A stretch of 64,000 bases of DNA from Parvularculales bacterium (GTDB taxonomy: Bacteria > Pseudomonadota > Alphaproteobacteria > JAPOUT01 > JBAJNM01), in contig JBAJNM010000003.1 of the NCBI GenBank assembly GCA_036881865.1, positions 1 through 64,000 of the forward strand, in the 5' to 3' direction. Made by a program: the position numbers and the translations under genes. Numbering within the stretch: position 1 is the stretch's first letter; the number at the start of each line of letters is the position of its first letter. This document shows positions 1-9,288 of the stretch, in pieces. The notes beneath the pieces are model-generated. The model was not told the origin of the DNA. It did not search any database and saw only the letters and a program-made list of their open reading frames with translations.

Positions 1-84
1 AAGACAATCACGATAACGGTGAGGGAGGGCCGGAGGGCGCTTTCCGAAACGGTGCAGGTAGGCTATAGTCAAGCCAACGAGTAA
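1..84 (+). CDS. C-terminal end of an unidentified protein (partial)
   Basis: Frame 1 is open from the first base of the window to a TAA at 82-84, giving 27 residues that end in VGYSQANE. The other two plus frames close early (base 13-15 and base 64-66). The fragment alternates polar and hydrophobic residues (TITITV, ETVQVGY), as in a terminal beta strand, but it is too short to name. It runs in the same direction as the peroxiredoxin gene that starts 46 bases later. It could equally be a chance open stretch. Confidence 0.3.
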   Translation, partial: KTITITVREGRRALSETVQVGYSQANE

Positions 85-130
85 CCGGAACAAGAATTAG
101 AAGCCAGAGCAAATTAGGGAGACACTTTTC

Positions 131-619
131 ATGACCATAAAAATAGGTGACAAGGTTCCGGAATCTACATTGATGACCATGACAGATGAAGGGCCACGAC
201 CTGTTAGGACAGCAGATTTGTTTGGTGGCAAAAAAGTTGTATTGTTTGCCTTACCGGGAGCATTTACACCGACGTGTTCTAATCAGCACGCGCCTGGATT
301 TATTCGTCATGCTGCTGATATCAAGGCCAGAGGCGTTGATACTATTGCATGTCTTTCTGTTAATGATGCATTTGTTATGGGGGCTTGGGGAGACCAGCTG
401 GGTGCGGACAATAAGGTCATGATGCTAGCGGATGGTAATGGTGATTTTACCAAATCCTTAGGGCTTGATTTTGATGGCAGCAGTTTTGGCATGGGAGTGC
501 GCTCCCAGCGCTATGCCATGCTTGTAGAAGATGGTGTGATGAAAACTTTGCATCTGGAGCCTAACCCCGGAGAGGCCCATGCCAGTGGTGCAGAGGCCAT
601 GTTGGAGGCGCTTGGTTAA
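131..619 (+). CDS. Peroxiredoxin, Prx5/AhpE-like (redoxin family)
   Basis: The 162-residue protein is a thiol peroxidase that reduces hydrogen peroxide and organic hydroperoxides in the cytoplasm. The family signature PGAFTPTCS is intact at residues 42-50, with the peroxidatic cysteine at C49 and the Thr/Pro network around it. The length and the GDKVPE start fit the Prx5 class. One further cysteine lies in TIACLSVND, so a one-Cys or atypical two-Cys cycle is possible, with glutathione or glutaredoxin as likely reductant (family knowledge). A GGGAG ribosome site precedes the ATG. The gene converges on rnhA with only four bases between the stop codons. No OxyR site was recognised. Confidence 0.93.
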   Translation: MTIKIGDKVPESTLMTMTDEGPRPVRTADLFGGKKVVLFALPGAFTPTCSNQHAPGFIRHAADIKARGVDTIACLSVNDAFVMGAWGDQLGADNKVMMLADGNGDFTKSLGLDFDGSSFGMGVRSQRYAMLVEDGVMKTLHLEPNPGEAHASGAEAMLEALG

Positions 620-623
620 AAAC

Positions 624-1070
624 TTATTTGGACTCCTCCATAAAAGGCTCCATAGCCTGATGCGCCAAACTATCGGCGCGTTCATTACCAGGGTCACCTG
701 TATGCCCCCGCACCCAACGCCAATCTACATCGTGGGGGGCTAGGGCAGCCTCTAGCCTCTGCCATAAATCTTTATTCTTCACAGGCTTTTTAGAGGCTGT
801 GCGCCAATTATTGTGCTTCCAATTTGTAATCCAGCGGGTGATACCGTTACGGAGATACTCAGAATCAGTTACCAAAATTACTGCACAGGGATGCTTCAAG
901 GTCTCCAAACCACAAATTGCTGCCATGAGTTCCATGCGATTATTAGTGGTTTCTTTCTCACCTCCTGAAAGTTCTCTACAGTGCTTTTTGTGCTCCATCA
1001 CAACACCCCACCCCCCGGGACCTGGATTACCAGAACACGCCCCATCCGTATGCATAATAACATCTGTCAT
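624..1070 (-). CDS. rnhA: Ribonuclease HI
   Basis: The 148-residue enzyme cuts the RNA strand of RNA-DNA hybrids, removing R-loops and primers. All catalytic residues are visible: D9 in TDGAC, E47 in RMEL, D69 in VTDSEY, H123 in RGHTG and D133 in ERAD. Length and spacing match the Escherichia coli enzyme almost residue for residue, and the basic handle region ([16 protein letters not shown]) is present. Its ATG overlaps the stop of the upstream homoserine kinase gene by four bases, so it is the last gene of an ispH-thrB-rnhA operon, an arrangement common in alphaproteobacteria. Confidence 0.97.
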   Translation of the reverse strand: MTDVIMHTDGACSGNPGPGGWGVVMEHKKHCRELSGGEKETTNNRMELMAAICGLETLKHPCAVILVTDSEYLRNGITRWITNWKHNNWRTASKKPVKNKDLWQRLEAALAPHDVDWRWVRGHTGDPGNERADSLAHQAMEPFMEESK

Positions 1071-2035
1071 GGGTCTAGACCATAGGCCGTAATGCTCTCA
1101 ACTCGGCGATGAAAGCGCACTCGGGCGAGATAATCCAGAGGGTCTTTCGGTTTTACCAAAGCAGTTTCACCAATATCACCCAATATCCAATCATAAAGCC
1201 GTGTTAAGAGAAAGCGCATAGCGCTTCCTCGACACAATATGGGTAACGCTTTTCGTTCGCAATCTTCAAGAGGGCGGCGTTCTTGATAACCAGAAAGCAA
1301 TGCCCGTGCACAGTCAGCATTGAATTCGTAGTTATCCTCAAAGCACCATGCATTGATGCAGATGGCAATATCGTAGGCCAGAAAATCGTTACAGGCGAAA
1401 TAAAAATCAATAACGCCTGATAATACACCCTGAGTGAAAAATGCATTATCTGGAAACAAATCCCCATGAATAACCCCATGGGGTAAATTACTGGGCCAAC
1501 AGGTGGTAATGTAGTTTAGTTCTTTGTACAGTTCTACCGTTAGATGAGGTTTGATATGATCAACATTTCCAACCGCTTCTAGCAAGGATTGCAAGATATG
1601 AAGGTTAAGGGTGTTCTCACGTTGTAGAGAAAAATTCTGACCTTCATCATGAATACAAGCAAGAACCTTACCCACCTGTTGACAGTGTTCAGGGCGCGGA
1701 TGGCGCACCCACAGACCATCAAGGAAACTCACTAAGGCTGCCGCTCGTCCCTCCAAGTGACCCCAAACATCTCCGTGACGGTTTCCTATAGGTGTCGGGC
1801 AATGGATACCTCGCTCTGATAAATGGTTCATCAAGGAGAGAAAAAAAGGTAAATCCTTCTCCTGTACCCGTTTTTCATATAGGGTCAGAATATAAGACTT
1901 CTGATCGGTCCGTAGCAGATAGTTTGAGTTCTCAATCCCCTCGGTAATGCCCTTGAAGGATAACAATGCGCCTATATCATAATCCGCTAGAAACTGCACC
2001 AGTGTCTCATTACTTACTTCAGTGTATACGGCCAT
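1067..2035 (-). CDS. thrB: Homoserine kinase type II (ThrB, aminoglycoside phosphotransferase fold)
   Basis: The protein phosphorylates homoserine on the way to threonine. It belongs to the APH-fold class of homoserine kinases, not the GHMP class. The N-terminus [10 protein letters not shown] and the following [16 protein letters not shown] block are typical, and the HGDLFPDN motif is the Brenner catalytic loop. An upstream TTG at 2044 is also in frame, but the ATG at 2035 gives the usual family N-terminus and was chosen. With this start the gene overlaps the end of ispH by 17 bases, which implies translational coupling. Product about 322 residues, a normal length. Confidence 0.93.
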   Translation of the reverse strand: MAVYTEVSNETLVQFLADYDIGALLSFKGITEGIENSNYLLRTDQKSYILTLYEKRVQEKDLPFFLSLMNHLSERGIHCPTPIGNRHGDVWGHLEGRAAALVSFLDGLWVRHPRPEHCQQVGKVLACIHDEGQNFSLQRENTLNLHILQSLLEAVGNVDHIKPHLTVELYKELNYITTCWPSNLPHGVIHGDLFPDNAFFTQGVLSGVIDFYFACNDFLAYDIAICINAWCFEDNYEFNADCARALLSGYQERRPLEDCERKALPILCRGSAMRFLLTRLYDWILGDIGETALVKPKDPLDYLARVRFHRRVESITAYGLDP

Positions 2036-3062
2036 CAGCGTCAACCTGTTGGGTTAGGATAGAGGGGAGTTTAAAGCGCATGGTTTCTTCAGTGATTTGT
2101 TGTTCGTCAATGTTTATCACGAACCATTCGCGCAATTTTTGAATGATATCTGTAACAATAATTTCTGGTGTTGAAGCCCCTGAGGTAAGACCGATGCGTT
2201 TAACATTTTTGAACCAATCTTGGTTAAGGTTGGTCTCATCTTGAACAAGGTATGTGCTAGTGCATCCCGCCTGTAGTGCTACATCTACCAGACGCTGAGC
2301 ATTGGATGAGTTAGAGGATCCCGCCACCACAAAAACGTCCACCTGAGGGGCAATATGTTTAACGGCATTTTGCCGGTTGGAGGTGGCGTAGCAAATATCC
2401 TCTCGTCGTGGTCCGGCGATATGGGGAAAGCGTTGCTGCAGAGCGTCAATAATGACGGCAGTGTCATCCACTGACAGAGTAGTTTGAGTGATATAGGCTA
2501 GAGAGTCGGAAGCTTTAAAAGGCAACTGTGCTACAGTAGTACTCTCTTCAATCAGGGTTATGGCACCTTCGGGGAGATGACCAACGGTTCCGATGACTTC
2601 GGGATGTCCAGCGTGGCCAATTAAAATCACATGGCGGCCCGCCTCGTGATGACGCATAGCTTCCATGTGTACTTTGAACACCAACGGGCAGGTAGCATCT
2701 ACAAAGAATAATCCGCGGGCGCGGGCTTCTTCTGGCACAGACTTAGGCACGCCATGGGCTGAAAATACCACCCGCCCTCCGTCGGGGACTTCATTTAGAG
2801 TATCCACAAAGACCGCACCATGTTCTGCCAACCGATTGACAACATGGCGGTTATGCACAATCTCATGGCGCACATAAATAGGAGCACCGTAGCGTTGCAA
2901 GGCGATTGCCACAATCTGGATGGCGCGGTCTACACCGGCGCAAAAACCCCGTGGTGCCGCCAATATAATTGTGAGAGGAGGTTTGCTATCAGGGGTAGAA
3001 GATAAGGGAGAAGAGCTATTTAAGGGCATGGATTTGGGGCAGGTTATCTCGTTTGTACGCAT
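2019..3062 (-). CDS. ispH: 4-hydroxy-3-methylbut-2-enyl diphosphate reductase
   Basis: This enzyme is the last step of the MEP isoprenoid pathway, releasing IPP and DMAPP. Three conserved cysteines that hold the iron-sulfur cluster are present: C41 in GFCAGV, C125 in DATCP and C224 in DICYATSNRQ. The catalytic-loop SAHG and TSGAS motifs are also seen. The 347-residue protein carries an extra, Ser/Pro-rich N-terminal tail of about 28 residues before TIILAAPRGF, so initiation at a later codon is possible, though no internal ATG after residue 12 fits. It is the first gene of ispH-thrB-rnhA. ispE, another MEP enzyme, lies at 28125. Confidence 0.96.
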   Translation of the reverse strand: MRTNEITCPKSMPLNSSSPLSSTPDSKPPLTIILAAPRGFCAGVDRAIQIVAIALQRYGAPIYVRHEIVHNRHVVNRLAEHGAVFVDTLNEVPDGGRVVFSAHGVPKSVPEEARARGLFFVDATCPLVFKVHMEAMRHHEAGRHVILIGHAGHPEVIGTVGHLPEGAITLIEESTTVAQLPFKASDSLAYITQTTLSVDDTAVIIDALQQRFPHIAGPRREDICYATSNRQNAVKHIAPQVDVFVVAGSSNSSNAQRLVDVALQAGCTSTYLVQDETNLNQDWFKNVKRIGLTSGASTPEIIVTDIIQKLREWFVINIDEQQITEETMRFKLPSILTQQVDADGRIH

Positions 3063-3118
3063 TATAAGCCATTTGGCTACGTTCGTCTCATCTGTGGCGT
3101 GTGGGCACTAGAATGAAA

Positions 3119-3146
3119 TTGACATGAGCGAAAACGGCTATAATAT
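3119..3146 (+). promoter_or_regulatory. Promoter of the glycine cleavage operon
   Basis: A perfect TTGACA stands at 3119-3124. TATAAT at 3139-3144 (spacer 14) overlaps TAATAT at 3141-3146 (spacer 16). The 16-base register is the more plausible sigma-70 promoter. Transcription would begin near 3153, just before the first glycine aptamer, so the whole riboswitch would be in the leader. It lies outside the ispH coding region, which begins at 3062 on the other strand. Confidence 0.7.
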
Positions 3147-3157
3147 TGGCGGGTCGC

Positions 3158-3375
3158 ATGGACTCTTCACGGGAGAGAGTAGCGTAGGCTCTTCTAAGGG
3201 CCTGATGTAGCCGCCGAAGGAGCAACCGCCCCGGAAACTCTCAGGCATCCGGACCGTGTTGGGAATGTGGCGCTCTGGAAAGCGAGTCGGTATTCATCGG
3301 CTTCACCGACGGGGTAAGCGGAGCGCTTGAGAGCGCTCTCGTCAGTCTCTCAGGTTCCACGACAGAGGGGGCACG
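3158..3375 (+). ncRNA. Tandem glycine riboswitch
   Basis: The leader of gcvT holds two consecutive copies of the glycine aptamer. Aptamer 1 begins at CGGGAGAG (about 3170) and contains the GCCGCCGAAGGAGCAA and CCGGAAACTCTCAGG core segments. Aptamer 2 begins at GCTCTGGAAAGCG (about 3272) and contains CACCGACGGGGTAAGC, the closing CTCTCAGG and GACAGAGGGG. A short linker joins them, as in known glycine ON-switches. By family knowledge glycine binding turns on the cleavage system. The expression platform lies between about 3375 and the gcvT start, where I could not settle a terminator/antiterminator pair. Confidence 0.93.
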
Positions 3376-3449
3376 GAGGCAGGTGATTGCATAATTGCCT
3401 GACTGGACGAGCACCTGTTCGCATGGATTTGTGTGGAGATATGCTAATA

Positions 3450-4658
3450 ATGAGTGAGCAACATGCGATATACAAAAGAATAGGACCTCAACCTACTGAG
3501 ATTCAACCAGTTGTTGATGTTGCCGATTTGAAGCGTACACCGCTTCATGGCCTTCATTGTGCTTTGGGAGCTTCTATGGCGCCGTTTGCTGGTTATGATA
3601 TGCCAGTGCATTATCCTATGGGTGTTATGGAGGAGCATATACATACTCGCAGACGGGCGGGGTTGTTTGATATCTCTCACATGGGGCAAGTGCGGTTGGT
3701 AGCCTCTGGCGCTGACCATCTCATGGAGCAGATAACGCCGGGAGATATTGTGGGGCTTGCACCAGGCCGTTTACGCTATACGTTTTTGATGAAGGAAAAT
3801 GGTGGAATTTATGATGATTTGATGGTAACGCGTCCGGAGGTCACCGATAGTGCGTCAAGTGACACACTCTATCTTGTACTCAATGCTGCGTTTCAGGAGA
3901 AAGACGTGGTCATTATGGAGCATGCTTTTTCTGACGTAGAGGGAGTAGCACTTATCAAGGAGGATGACCGCGCTCTTTTGGCTTTGCAGGGGCCAGAGGC
4001 CGTTGATGTGCTAGCAACCCTTATGGGTGCGCCGTCTTTGAAAACGATGCCGTTTATGTCTGTTCAGGATGTTGTATGGCAGGGGGTGAGTTATCGCGTT
4101 AGTCGATGTGGGTATACGGGGGAAGATGGTTTTGAGATTTCTGTAGTCTCTAATAGGGCGGAATCTTTGGCTCGCTCTTTATTGGCCCATGAGGCTGTAG
4201 AGCCGATTGGTTTGGGAGCACGAGATTCATTGCGTCTGGAGGCAGGCTTGTGTCTCTCGGGTCAGGATATTGACGAAAATACAAGCCCTGTAGAGGCCGG
4301 TTTAATGCGATTTGTGCCTAAACGGCGGCGGGAGGAGGGTAACTATCTAGGTGCGGAGATTATACACCAACAATTAGAGAAAGGTGTTAGATGGCATCGT
4401 GTTGGTATTGTGCCAGAGGGGCGTGCTCCGGCGCGATCAGGTGTTGTCATCATAGGATCAGGTGAAGAGGACATTGGAGTGGTGTCAAGCGGCGGCTTTG
4501 GCCCCAGCGTTGGTCGCCCTGTTGCCATGGGATATGTTCTGGATGGTTGGCAGAAGGTAGGGACAGCCGTTCGGTTGATAGTGCGAGATAAAGCGCGAGC
4601 AGGGCATATCGTGGATATGCCGTTTATTGAACCCAATTATTATCGGGGCAAGAAGTAA
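3450..4658 (+). CDS. gcvT: Glycine cleavage system T protein (aminomethyltransferase)
   Basis: The T protein moves the aminomethyl group from lipoyl-GcvH to tetrahydrofolate and releases ammonia. The N-terminal LKRTPLHGLHCALGASMAPFAGYDMPVHY block, the FDISHMGQ motif and the C-terminal GFGPSVGRPVAMGYV barrel segment are all family hallmarks. Open reading extends upstream to 3387, but a GGAG site at 3435-3438 supports initiation at the ATG at 3450 (MSEQHAIY; 11-base spacing), with 3441 as the alternative. The product is 402 residues, with about 25 residues ahead of the conserved domain. It is the first gene of gcvT-gcvH-gcvPA-gcvPB, controlled by the upstream riboswitch. Confidence 0.95.
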   Translation: MSEQHAIYKRIGPQPTEIQPVVDVADLKRTPLHGLHCALGASMAPFAGYDMPVHYPMGVMEEHIHTRRRAGLFDISHMGQVRLVASGADHLMEQITPGDIVGLAPGRLRYTFLMKENGGIYDDLMVTRPEVTDSASSDTLYLVLNAAFQEKDVVIMEHAFSDVEGVALIKEDDRALLALQGPEAVDVLATLMGAPSLKTMPFMSVQDVVWQGVSYRVSRCGYTGEDGFEISVVSNRAESLARSLLAHEAVEPIGLGARDSLRLEAGLCLSGQDIDENTSPVEAGLMRFVPKRRREEGNYLGAEIIHQQLEKGVRWHRVGIVPEGRAPARSGVVIIGSGEEDIGVVSSGGFGPSVGRPVAMGYVLDGWQKVGTAVRLIVRDKARAGHIVDMPFIEPNYYRGKK

Positions 4659-4701
4659 ATTCTTACACGCAAAAAAATTCTAAGAGAAATGAGGTGCGAT
4701 T

Positions 4702-5079
4702 ATGAGTAACGAAAAGTATACCAATCAACATGAGTGGGTGCGTGTTGAGGGAGATACTGTAATTGTTGGTATATCTGATTATGCTCAAAAAAAATTGGGC
4801 GATGTGGTTTATGTTGAACTTCCGGAAGTAGGACGACGTTTCTCTGGCGGAGAGGAAGCAGTGGTCATTGAATCCGTGAAAGCCGCAAGTGAAATCTATG
4901 CACCGGTTTCTGGTGAGGTGATTGCCATCAACGATGCGTTGGAAGAAAACCCAGCTATAATTAACGAGGAAGCACAAGGTGCGGGCTGGATATTCAAATT
5001 ATGCCTTGAGGATAGTAGCGAGGTGAACTCTTTGATGGACCAAGCAGCTTATGATGATTTCTTAGCTGGTCTTGAATAA
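4702..5079 (+). CDS. gcvH: Glycine cleavage system H protein (lipoyl carrier)
   Basis: This small shuttle protein carries the aminomethyl intermediate on a lipoyl arm between the P, T and L proteins. The lipoylation site is K60 in the motif ESVKAASE, with the flanking [12 protein letters not shown] and APVSGEV strands and the C-terminal GWIFK motif. At 125 residues it has the normal length. An AGGTG site precedes the ATG, and the stop codon shares one base with the gcvPA start. Confidence 0.97.
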   Translation: MSNEKYTNQHEWVRVEGDTVIVGISDYAQKKLGDVVYVELPEVGRRFSGGEEAVVIESVKAASEIYAPVSGEVIAINDALEENPAIINEEAQGAGWIFKLCLEDSSEVNSLMDQAAYDDFLAGLE

Positions 5080-6461
5080 TGCGTTATCTGCCCCATACAA
5101 ATGCTGATCGCAGGGATATGTTGGATGTTATTGGTGTATCTTCTGTGGATGATTTGTTTGTTGATGTACCACCAGAGGCACATCTTGAAGAGCTTGTTGA
5201 CCTACCTCATGCTATGAGTGAGTTGGAGGTTGAGCGTGTTTTGGGCCAGCTAGCCGACCGCAATATATCAGCGCGGAATTGGCCGTTTTTTATTGGCGGG
5301 GGAGCTTATTTTCACCATATACCTGCCAGTGTTGACCATCTGATTCAGCGTTCTGAATTTTTGACCGCTTACACACCCTATCAGCCAGAAATTGCTCAGG
5401 GTACTTTGCACTATCTGTTTGAGTTTCAAACCCAAGTCGCCATGATTACCGGCATGGAGGTAGCAAATGCATCCATGTATGATGGCTCTACGGCCTGTAG
5501 CGAGGCTGTGCTGATGGCCCACCGCGTAACCCGCCGTCCCAAGGCAGTGCTGTCGGGCGGATTACACCCTCATTACCGGGCTGTTTGTGAAACCCTTTCT
5601 CGTTTTAGCGGTCATACGATTGTAAGTGCTGATTGCCATGGTGTTGCAGAAGATGTAACGGCTCTTGCTAATCTAGTCGACGATGAAACAGCCTGCGTTG
5701 TTGTGCAAACTCCCAATGTGTTTGGCAGTTTGACGAATTTATCGAACCTAGCAGAATCCGCTCACGAAAAAGGCGCTTTGCTGATTGCCGTAATCCCTGA
5801 AATTATCTCTTTGGGATTGGTGAAGCCTCCTGGAGATATGGGGGCGGATATTGTTGTAGGCGAGGGTCAATCTGTAGGGAATAGCCTTCAGTTCGGTGGT
5901 CCTTACCTTGGTTTGTTTGCTACCAAAGGGCGTTTTGTTCGCCAGATGCCGGGTCGTCTATGTGGTCAGACTGTTGATGAAGAGGGTAAGCGTGGGTTTG
6001 TGCTAACACTCTCGGCCCGTGAGCAGCATATTCGTCGAGAGCGGGCCACAAGCAATATTTGCACAAACTCGGGTTTGTGTTGCTTAGCTTTCACCATTCA
6101 TATGGCTCTTCTGGGAGAAATCGGATTTAAGCGTCTTGCAGCCGTTAATCATGCACGGGCTGTTCATTTAGCAGACTGTTTGGCGGAGGTACCTGATGTT
6201 GAAGTCTTGACAGATAGTTTTTTCAACGAGTTCACTCTAAGAGTGCCCGGGGATGGAGCGCAGATTATTGAAGCACTGGTTGGTATGCAAATTTTTGGGG
6301 GTATTCCTGGAGAAAGATTGTTTCCAGGGGCGCTTGCGTGTAAGGATAAAATTATAGTGGCTGCAACCGAAATGAACAGCGATGAAGATTGTGAAATTTA
6401 TGCCGATAGATTGCGCTCCGTGCTTCAAGTCAATCAACAAGAAAGAGCCGCTCATGGTTGA
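5079..6461 (+). CDS. gcvPA: Glycine dehydrogenase (decarboxylating) subunit 1
   Basis: This is the N-terminal half of the P protein, which forms an alpha2-beta2 enzyme with gcvPB and decarboxylates glycine with pyridoxal phosphate. The opening [15 protein letters not shown], the [13 protein letters not shown] segment and the [11 protein letters not shown] segment are typical of subunit 1. The PLP lysine is on subunit 2. The length of 460 residues is normal. The gene starts one base inside the gcvH stop and overlaps gcvPB by eight bases. Split P protein is common in alphaproteobacteria and Gram-positives, whereas Escherichia coli has one fused chain. Confidence 0.96.
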   Translation: MRYLPHTNADRRDMLDVIGVSSVDDLFVDVPPEAHLEELVDLPHAMSELEVERVLGQLADRNISARNWPFFIGGGAYFHHIPASVDHLIQRSEFLTAYTPYQPEIAQGTLHYLFEFQTQVAMITGMEVANASMYDGSTACSEAVLMAHRVTRRPKAVLSGGLHPHYRAVCETLSRFSGHTIVSADCHGVAEDVTALANLVDDETACVVVQTPNVFGSLTNLSNLAESAHEKGALLIAVIPEIISLGLVKPPGDMGADIVVGEGQSVGNSLQFGGPYLGLFATKGRFVRQMPGRLCGQTVDEEGKRGFVLTLSAREQHIRRERATSNICTNSGLCCLAFTIHMALLGEIGFKRLAAVNHARAVHLADCLAEVPDVEVLTDSFFNEFTLRVPGDGAQIIEALVGMQIFGGIPGERLFPGALACKDKIIVAATEMNSDEDCEIYADRLRSVLQVNQQERAAHG

Positions 6462-7974
6462 GGGTATATTGTCACTCCCTAAAACATTTACGGGTAATCG
6501 GGCGTTGATGTTGGAGGAGCCCCTTATTTTTGAACGTCAATCCAGCGGGGGCGGCGTGGATATTGATGACAAAGTGCTAGACGGGAAAACCACCCGTTTG
6601 GGTGAGCTTGAGCGCGAGGATAATATTGGTTTGCCAGATTTATCAGAGCCGGATGTGGTGCGTCATTTTGTACGCCTCAGTCAGAAAAATTACGCCATTG
6701 ATAGTGGTATTTTTCCCCTTGGGTCATGCACGATGAAGCACAATCCACGCCTTAACGAAAAAATGGCGCGATTGGACGGTTTTGCTGATATTCATCCTTT
6801 ACAACCCACCTCTACGGTTTCCGGTGCATTGGCATTGATGGACATGTTAGCCCATTGGTTGAAAACACTAACTGGTATGCCGGGTATTGCTTTATCGCCT
6901 AAGGCAGGAGCACACGGTGAACTATGCGGTTTGATGACAATCGGCTCGGCGTTGGAGGCACGTGGCGAGCGCTCTTCGCGCACTCGAGTTTTAGTGGCTG
7001 ATTCAGCTCATGGCACCAACCCGGCCACGGCAGCTCTTCTGGGCTTTGATGTTACTGCCATCCCAACCACCCCCGATGGGCGGATGGATGTTGAGGCATT
7101 CGGGGCAGAAGTAGATAAGAGTGTAGCCGCCGTTATGTTGACTAATCCCAATACATGCGGATTGTTTGAGCGGGATTGCAAGCGCATCGCGGATGATATA
7201 CATGAAATCGGGGGATATTTTTATTGTGATGGAGCTAATTTTAACGCTATGATTGGTAAGGTGCGGCCCAGCGATTTGGGGGTAGATGCTATGCACCTTA
7301 ATCTGCACAAGTCTTGCTCTACTCCTCATGGCGGTGGCGGGCCGGGATCGGGGCCGGTAGTCTTTTCAGAGGCGTTAACTCCCTATATTCCGGTACCTTT
7401 TGTGATACGAGACAACAACGGATATAAGCTTGTGGAGCAAATAGAAGACGCAGGGGAATCTATGCCCTTTGGCCGTCTTGCAGGATTTCACGGCCAAATG
7501 GGCATGTTTGTGCGGGCTATGGCATGGTTGATGAGCCACGGGGCCGATGGTTTGCGTCAAGTAGCAGAAGATGCTGTTTTGAACGCGAACTATATTATGA
7601 GCCGCTTACAAGATGTTATGACTACGCCCTTTGAGGGGCCATGCATGCATGAGGCCATATTTGATGATCGTTTTTTGAAAGCCTACGATATAGAAACCCT
7701 AGATTTTGCTAAAGCTATGATTGATGAAGGTTATCATCCTATGACGATTTATTTTCCCCTAACGGTGTCTGGTGCAATGTTGGTGGAGCCAACAGAAAGT
7801 GAGTCGCGTGCGTCTCTTGATTTGTTTATTGATACAATGCGTCACTTGGCCTCTATTGTACAATCTGGAAAGAAGGATTTATTCACCAAAGCTCCAGTTT
7901 ATGCTCCACGACGGCGTTTGGATGATACGGCGGCGGCACGCAATCCAGTCTTGAGATGGCATAAACGCTTGTAA
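6454..7974 (+). CDS. gcvPB: Glycine dehydrogenase (decarboxylating) subunit 2
   Basis: The catalytic PLP subunit of the split P protein. The lysine that binds PLP is K286 in [18 protein letters not shown], and the [11 protein letters not shown] and GTNPATA motifs are present. The open frame continues upstream to 6382, but the conserved N-terminus ([17 protein letters not shown]) follows the ATG at 6454, which overlaps the end of gcvPA by eight bases and was chosen. The product is 506 residues. This gene closes the gcv operon. It converges on the ATP synthase operon with 28 bases between, and no clear terminator is visible there. Confidence 0.96.
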   Translation: MVEGILSLPKTFTGNRALMLEEPLIFERQSSGGGVDIDDKVLDGKTTRLGELEREDNIGLPDLSEPDVVRHFVRLSQKNYAIDSGIFPLGSCTMKHNPRLNEKMARLDGFADIHPLQPTSTVSGALALMDMLAHWLKTLTGMPGIALSPKAGAHGELCGLMTIGSALEARGERSSRTRVLVADSAHGTNPATAALLGFDVTAIPTTPDGRMDVEAFGAEVDKSVAAVMLTNPNTCGLFERDCKRIADDIHEIGGYFYCDGANFNAMIGKVRPSDLGVDAMHLNLHKSCSTPHGGGGPGSGPVVFSEALTPYIPVPFVIRDNNGYKLVEQIEDAGESMPFGRLAGFHGQMGMFVRAMAWLMSHGADGLRQVAEDAVLNANYIMSRLQDVMTTPFEGPCMHEAIFDDRFLKAYDIETLDFAKAMIDEGYHPMTIYFPLTVSGAMLVEPTESESRASLDLFIDTMRHLASIVQSGKKDLFTKAPVYAPRRRLDDTAAARNPVLRWHKRL

Positions 7975-8002
7975 TGCTTAAAAGAGCTTGTAATACGTGA
8001 AA

Positions 8003-8491
8003 TTAACGCAGTGCGCTACGTAGTTCCTGAGCGCCTTCGTTAATGTAAGCATCGGTTTGGTCAGAAGACATTTTTTTTTCGACTATGTCTTTGGTGGCAT
8101 CAATGGTGGTGGAGGCCACTAGAGCATGAATATCAGCCAAAGCATGTCGCTCTGCTTGCTTGATTTTATCTTCGGCCATTTTGGTACGCCTCTCCATACG
8201 TTGAATCATGGCACTGCGTATTTCCATAGCTAACCGTTCAGCCTCTGCGTGGGCTTGCTCTAATATGTTGTTTATTTCTTTGGTTTCATCTTGTTGGCGA
8301 CGTTGATGTTGGGCCAGTATCCTCTGTGCCTCTTCTCGCAGTTTCTGCGCTTCTTCAAGTTCGTGGGCAATGGCAGCACTACGATCATCAAGGGCCGATA
8401 TAACCCTCGCAGGAACTTTGAAGTAAAACACAAGGCCAACAAATCCAAGAAAGCTAATTAGAACCCAAAAGTCAGCATTAAACAGTGCCAC
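8003..8491 (-). CDS. atpF: ATP synthase F0 subunit b
   Basis: One of two different peripheral-stalk subunits that link the membrane motor to F1. The N-terminus MALFNADFWVLISFLGFVGLVFYF is the single membrane helix, followed by a long charged, Glu/Ala/Arg-rich coiled coil. The 162-residue length is normal. It overlaps the end of the upstream b' gene by 14 bases. It is the last gene of an F0-only operon (atpI-atpB-atpE-b'-b). F1 genes are not in the window, as is usual in alphaproteobacteria. Confidence 0.93.
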   Translation of the reverse strand: MALFNADFWVLISFLGFVGLVFYFKVPARVISALDDRSAAIAHELEEAQKLREEAQRILAQHQRRQQDETKEINNILEQAHAEAERLAMEIRSAMIQRMERRTKMAEDKIKQAERHALADIHALVASTTIDATKDIVEKKMSSDQTDAYINEGAQELRSALR

Positions 8492-8993
8492 GAGACATAT
8501 CCTCCGAATTGCGTTCTAATGCTCCTTCAACGGCAGATATCAATCTTTGGCTGTCGGGCGAGTGGCCCATAATTTGCTTTACAATGTTTGAGGTAGCTTC
8601 TAATGTAATACTCCGCACGTGTTGTAGGGCTTTCGTGTGGCTTGCTGTAATGTGCACTTCTGCGGTCGCAATTTTTTTGGCTAGTTCCGTTTCAATGCGA
8701 AGTCGGTGAGTTTCTGTTTCACTGTGTAACTGTTCTCGTGTCTCCCGTGCTATAATGTGGGTGCGTCTGCGGGCCTCATCAAGAGCTATCTCATACTGTT
8801 GCACAACTTCATCAGCTTGACGGCGTAGTTGAACCGCCTGATCAAGGTTGTCTGCAATTTTATCTCGCCGCTCTTCAATGGCTGTTGCAATACGTGGCAG
8901 AGCAACACGTGCCATAATCAGATAAAGCAGGCCAAAACTGATGGCGAGCCAAATGAGCTGGGGTGTATAAGTGGAAAAATCTAGCTGTGGCAT
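8478..8993 (-). CDS. ATP synthase F0 subunit b' (AtpF2/AtpG type)
   Basis: The second stalk subunit, diverged from b. The N-terminus PQLDFSTYTPQLIWLAISF contains the membrane helix and is typical of b' in alphaproteobacteria and cyanobacteria, where b and b' form a heterodimer. It is followed by a coiled coil rich in Arg, Glu and Ala over residues 40-150. The length is 171 residues. It sits 12 bases after atpE and overlaps atpF. Naming differs between species (atpG, atpX, atpF'), so no symbol is given. Confidence 0.92.
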   Translation of the reverse strand: MPQLDFSTYTPQLIWLAISFGLLYLIMARVALPRIATAIEERRDKIADNLDQAVQLRRQADEVVQQYEIALDEARRRTHIIARETREQLHSETETHRLRIETELAKKIATAEVHITASHTKALQHVRSITLEATSNIVKQIMGHSPDSQRLISAVEGALERNSEDMSRGTV

Positions 8994-9005
8994 GAGATAC
9001 CCTTG

Positions 9006-9233
9006 TTAGATGACGAACAGTAGAATGAGCGCTACCACAAGACCGAAGAGACCAGTTGCCTCCGTTAGAGCAAAGCCTAACAGAAGGTTGGGGAATTGTG
9101 CTTGTGCTGCAGAAGGGTTACGCAAGGCACCACTGAGGTAGTTACCAAATATAGTGCCGATGCCCACGCCTGCGCCTGCAAGGGCCACACACGCAATACC
9201 TGCGCCGATTAATTTTGCTGCTTCTGGTTCCAT
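9006..9233 (-). CDS. atpE: ATP synthase F0 subunit c
   Basis: The 75-residue hairpin protein forms the rotating c-ring. Two membrane helices flank the polar loop GALRNPSAAQAQ. The ion-carrying carboxylate is E58 in FALTEATGLF. The glycine-rich first helix (AGAGVGIGTIFG) is intact. E58 is followed by Ala, and the polar partners seen in sodium-driven rings are absent, so this ring should carry protons (inference from known motifs). Confidence 0.96.
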   Translation of the reverse strand: MEPEAAKLIGAGIACVALAGAGVGIGTIFGNYLSGALRNPSAAQAQFPNLLLGFALTEATGLFGLVVALILLFVI

Positions 9234-9288
9234 TTGAGTTTCCTTAGTTTTTAGAAGTTAAGGGCTAGGGTGCCCGTTTTGTTGTAGG

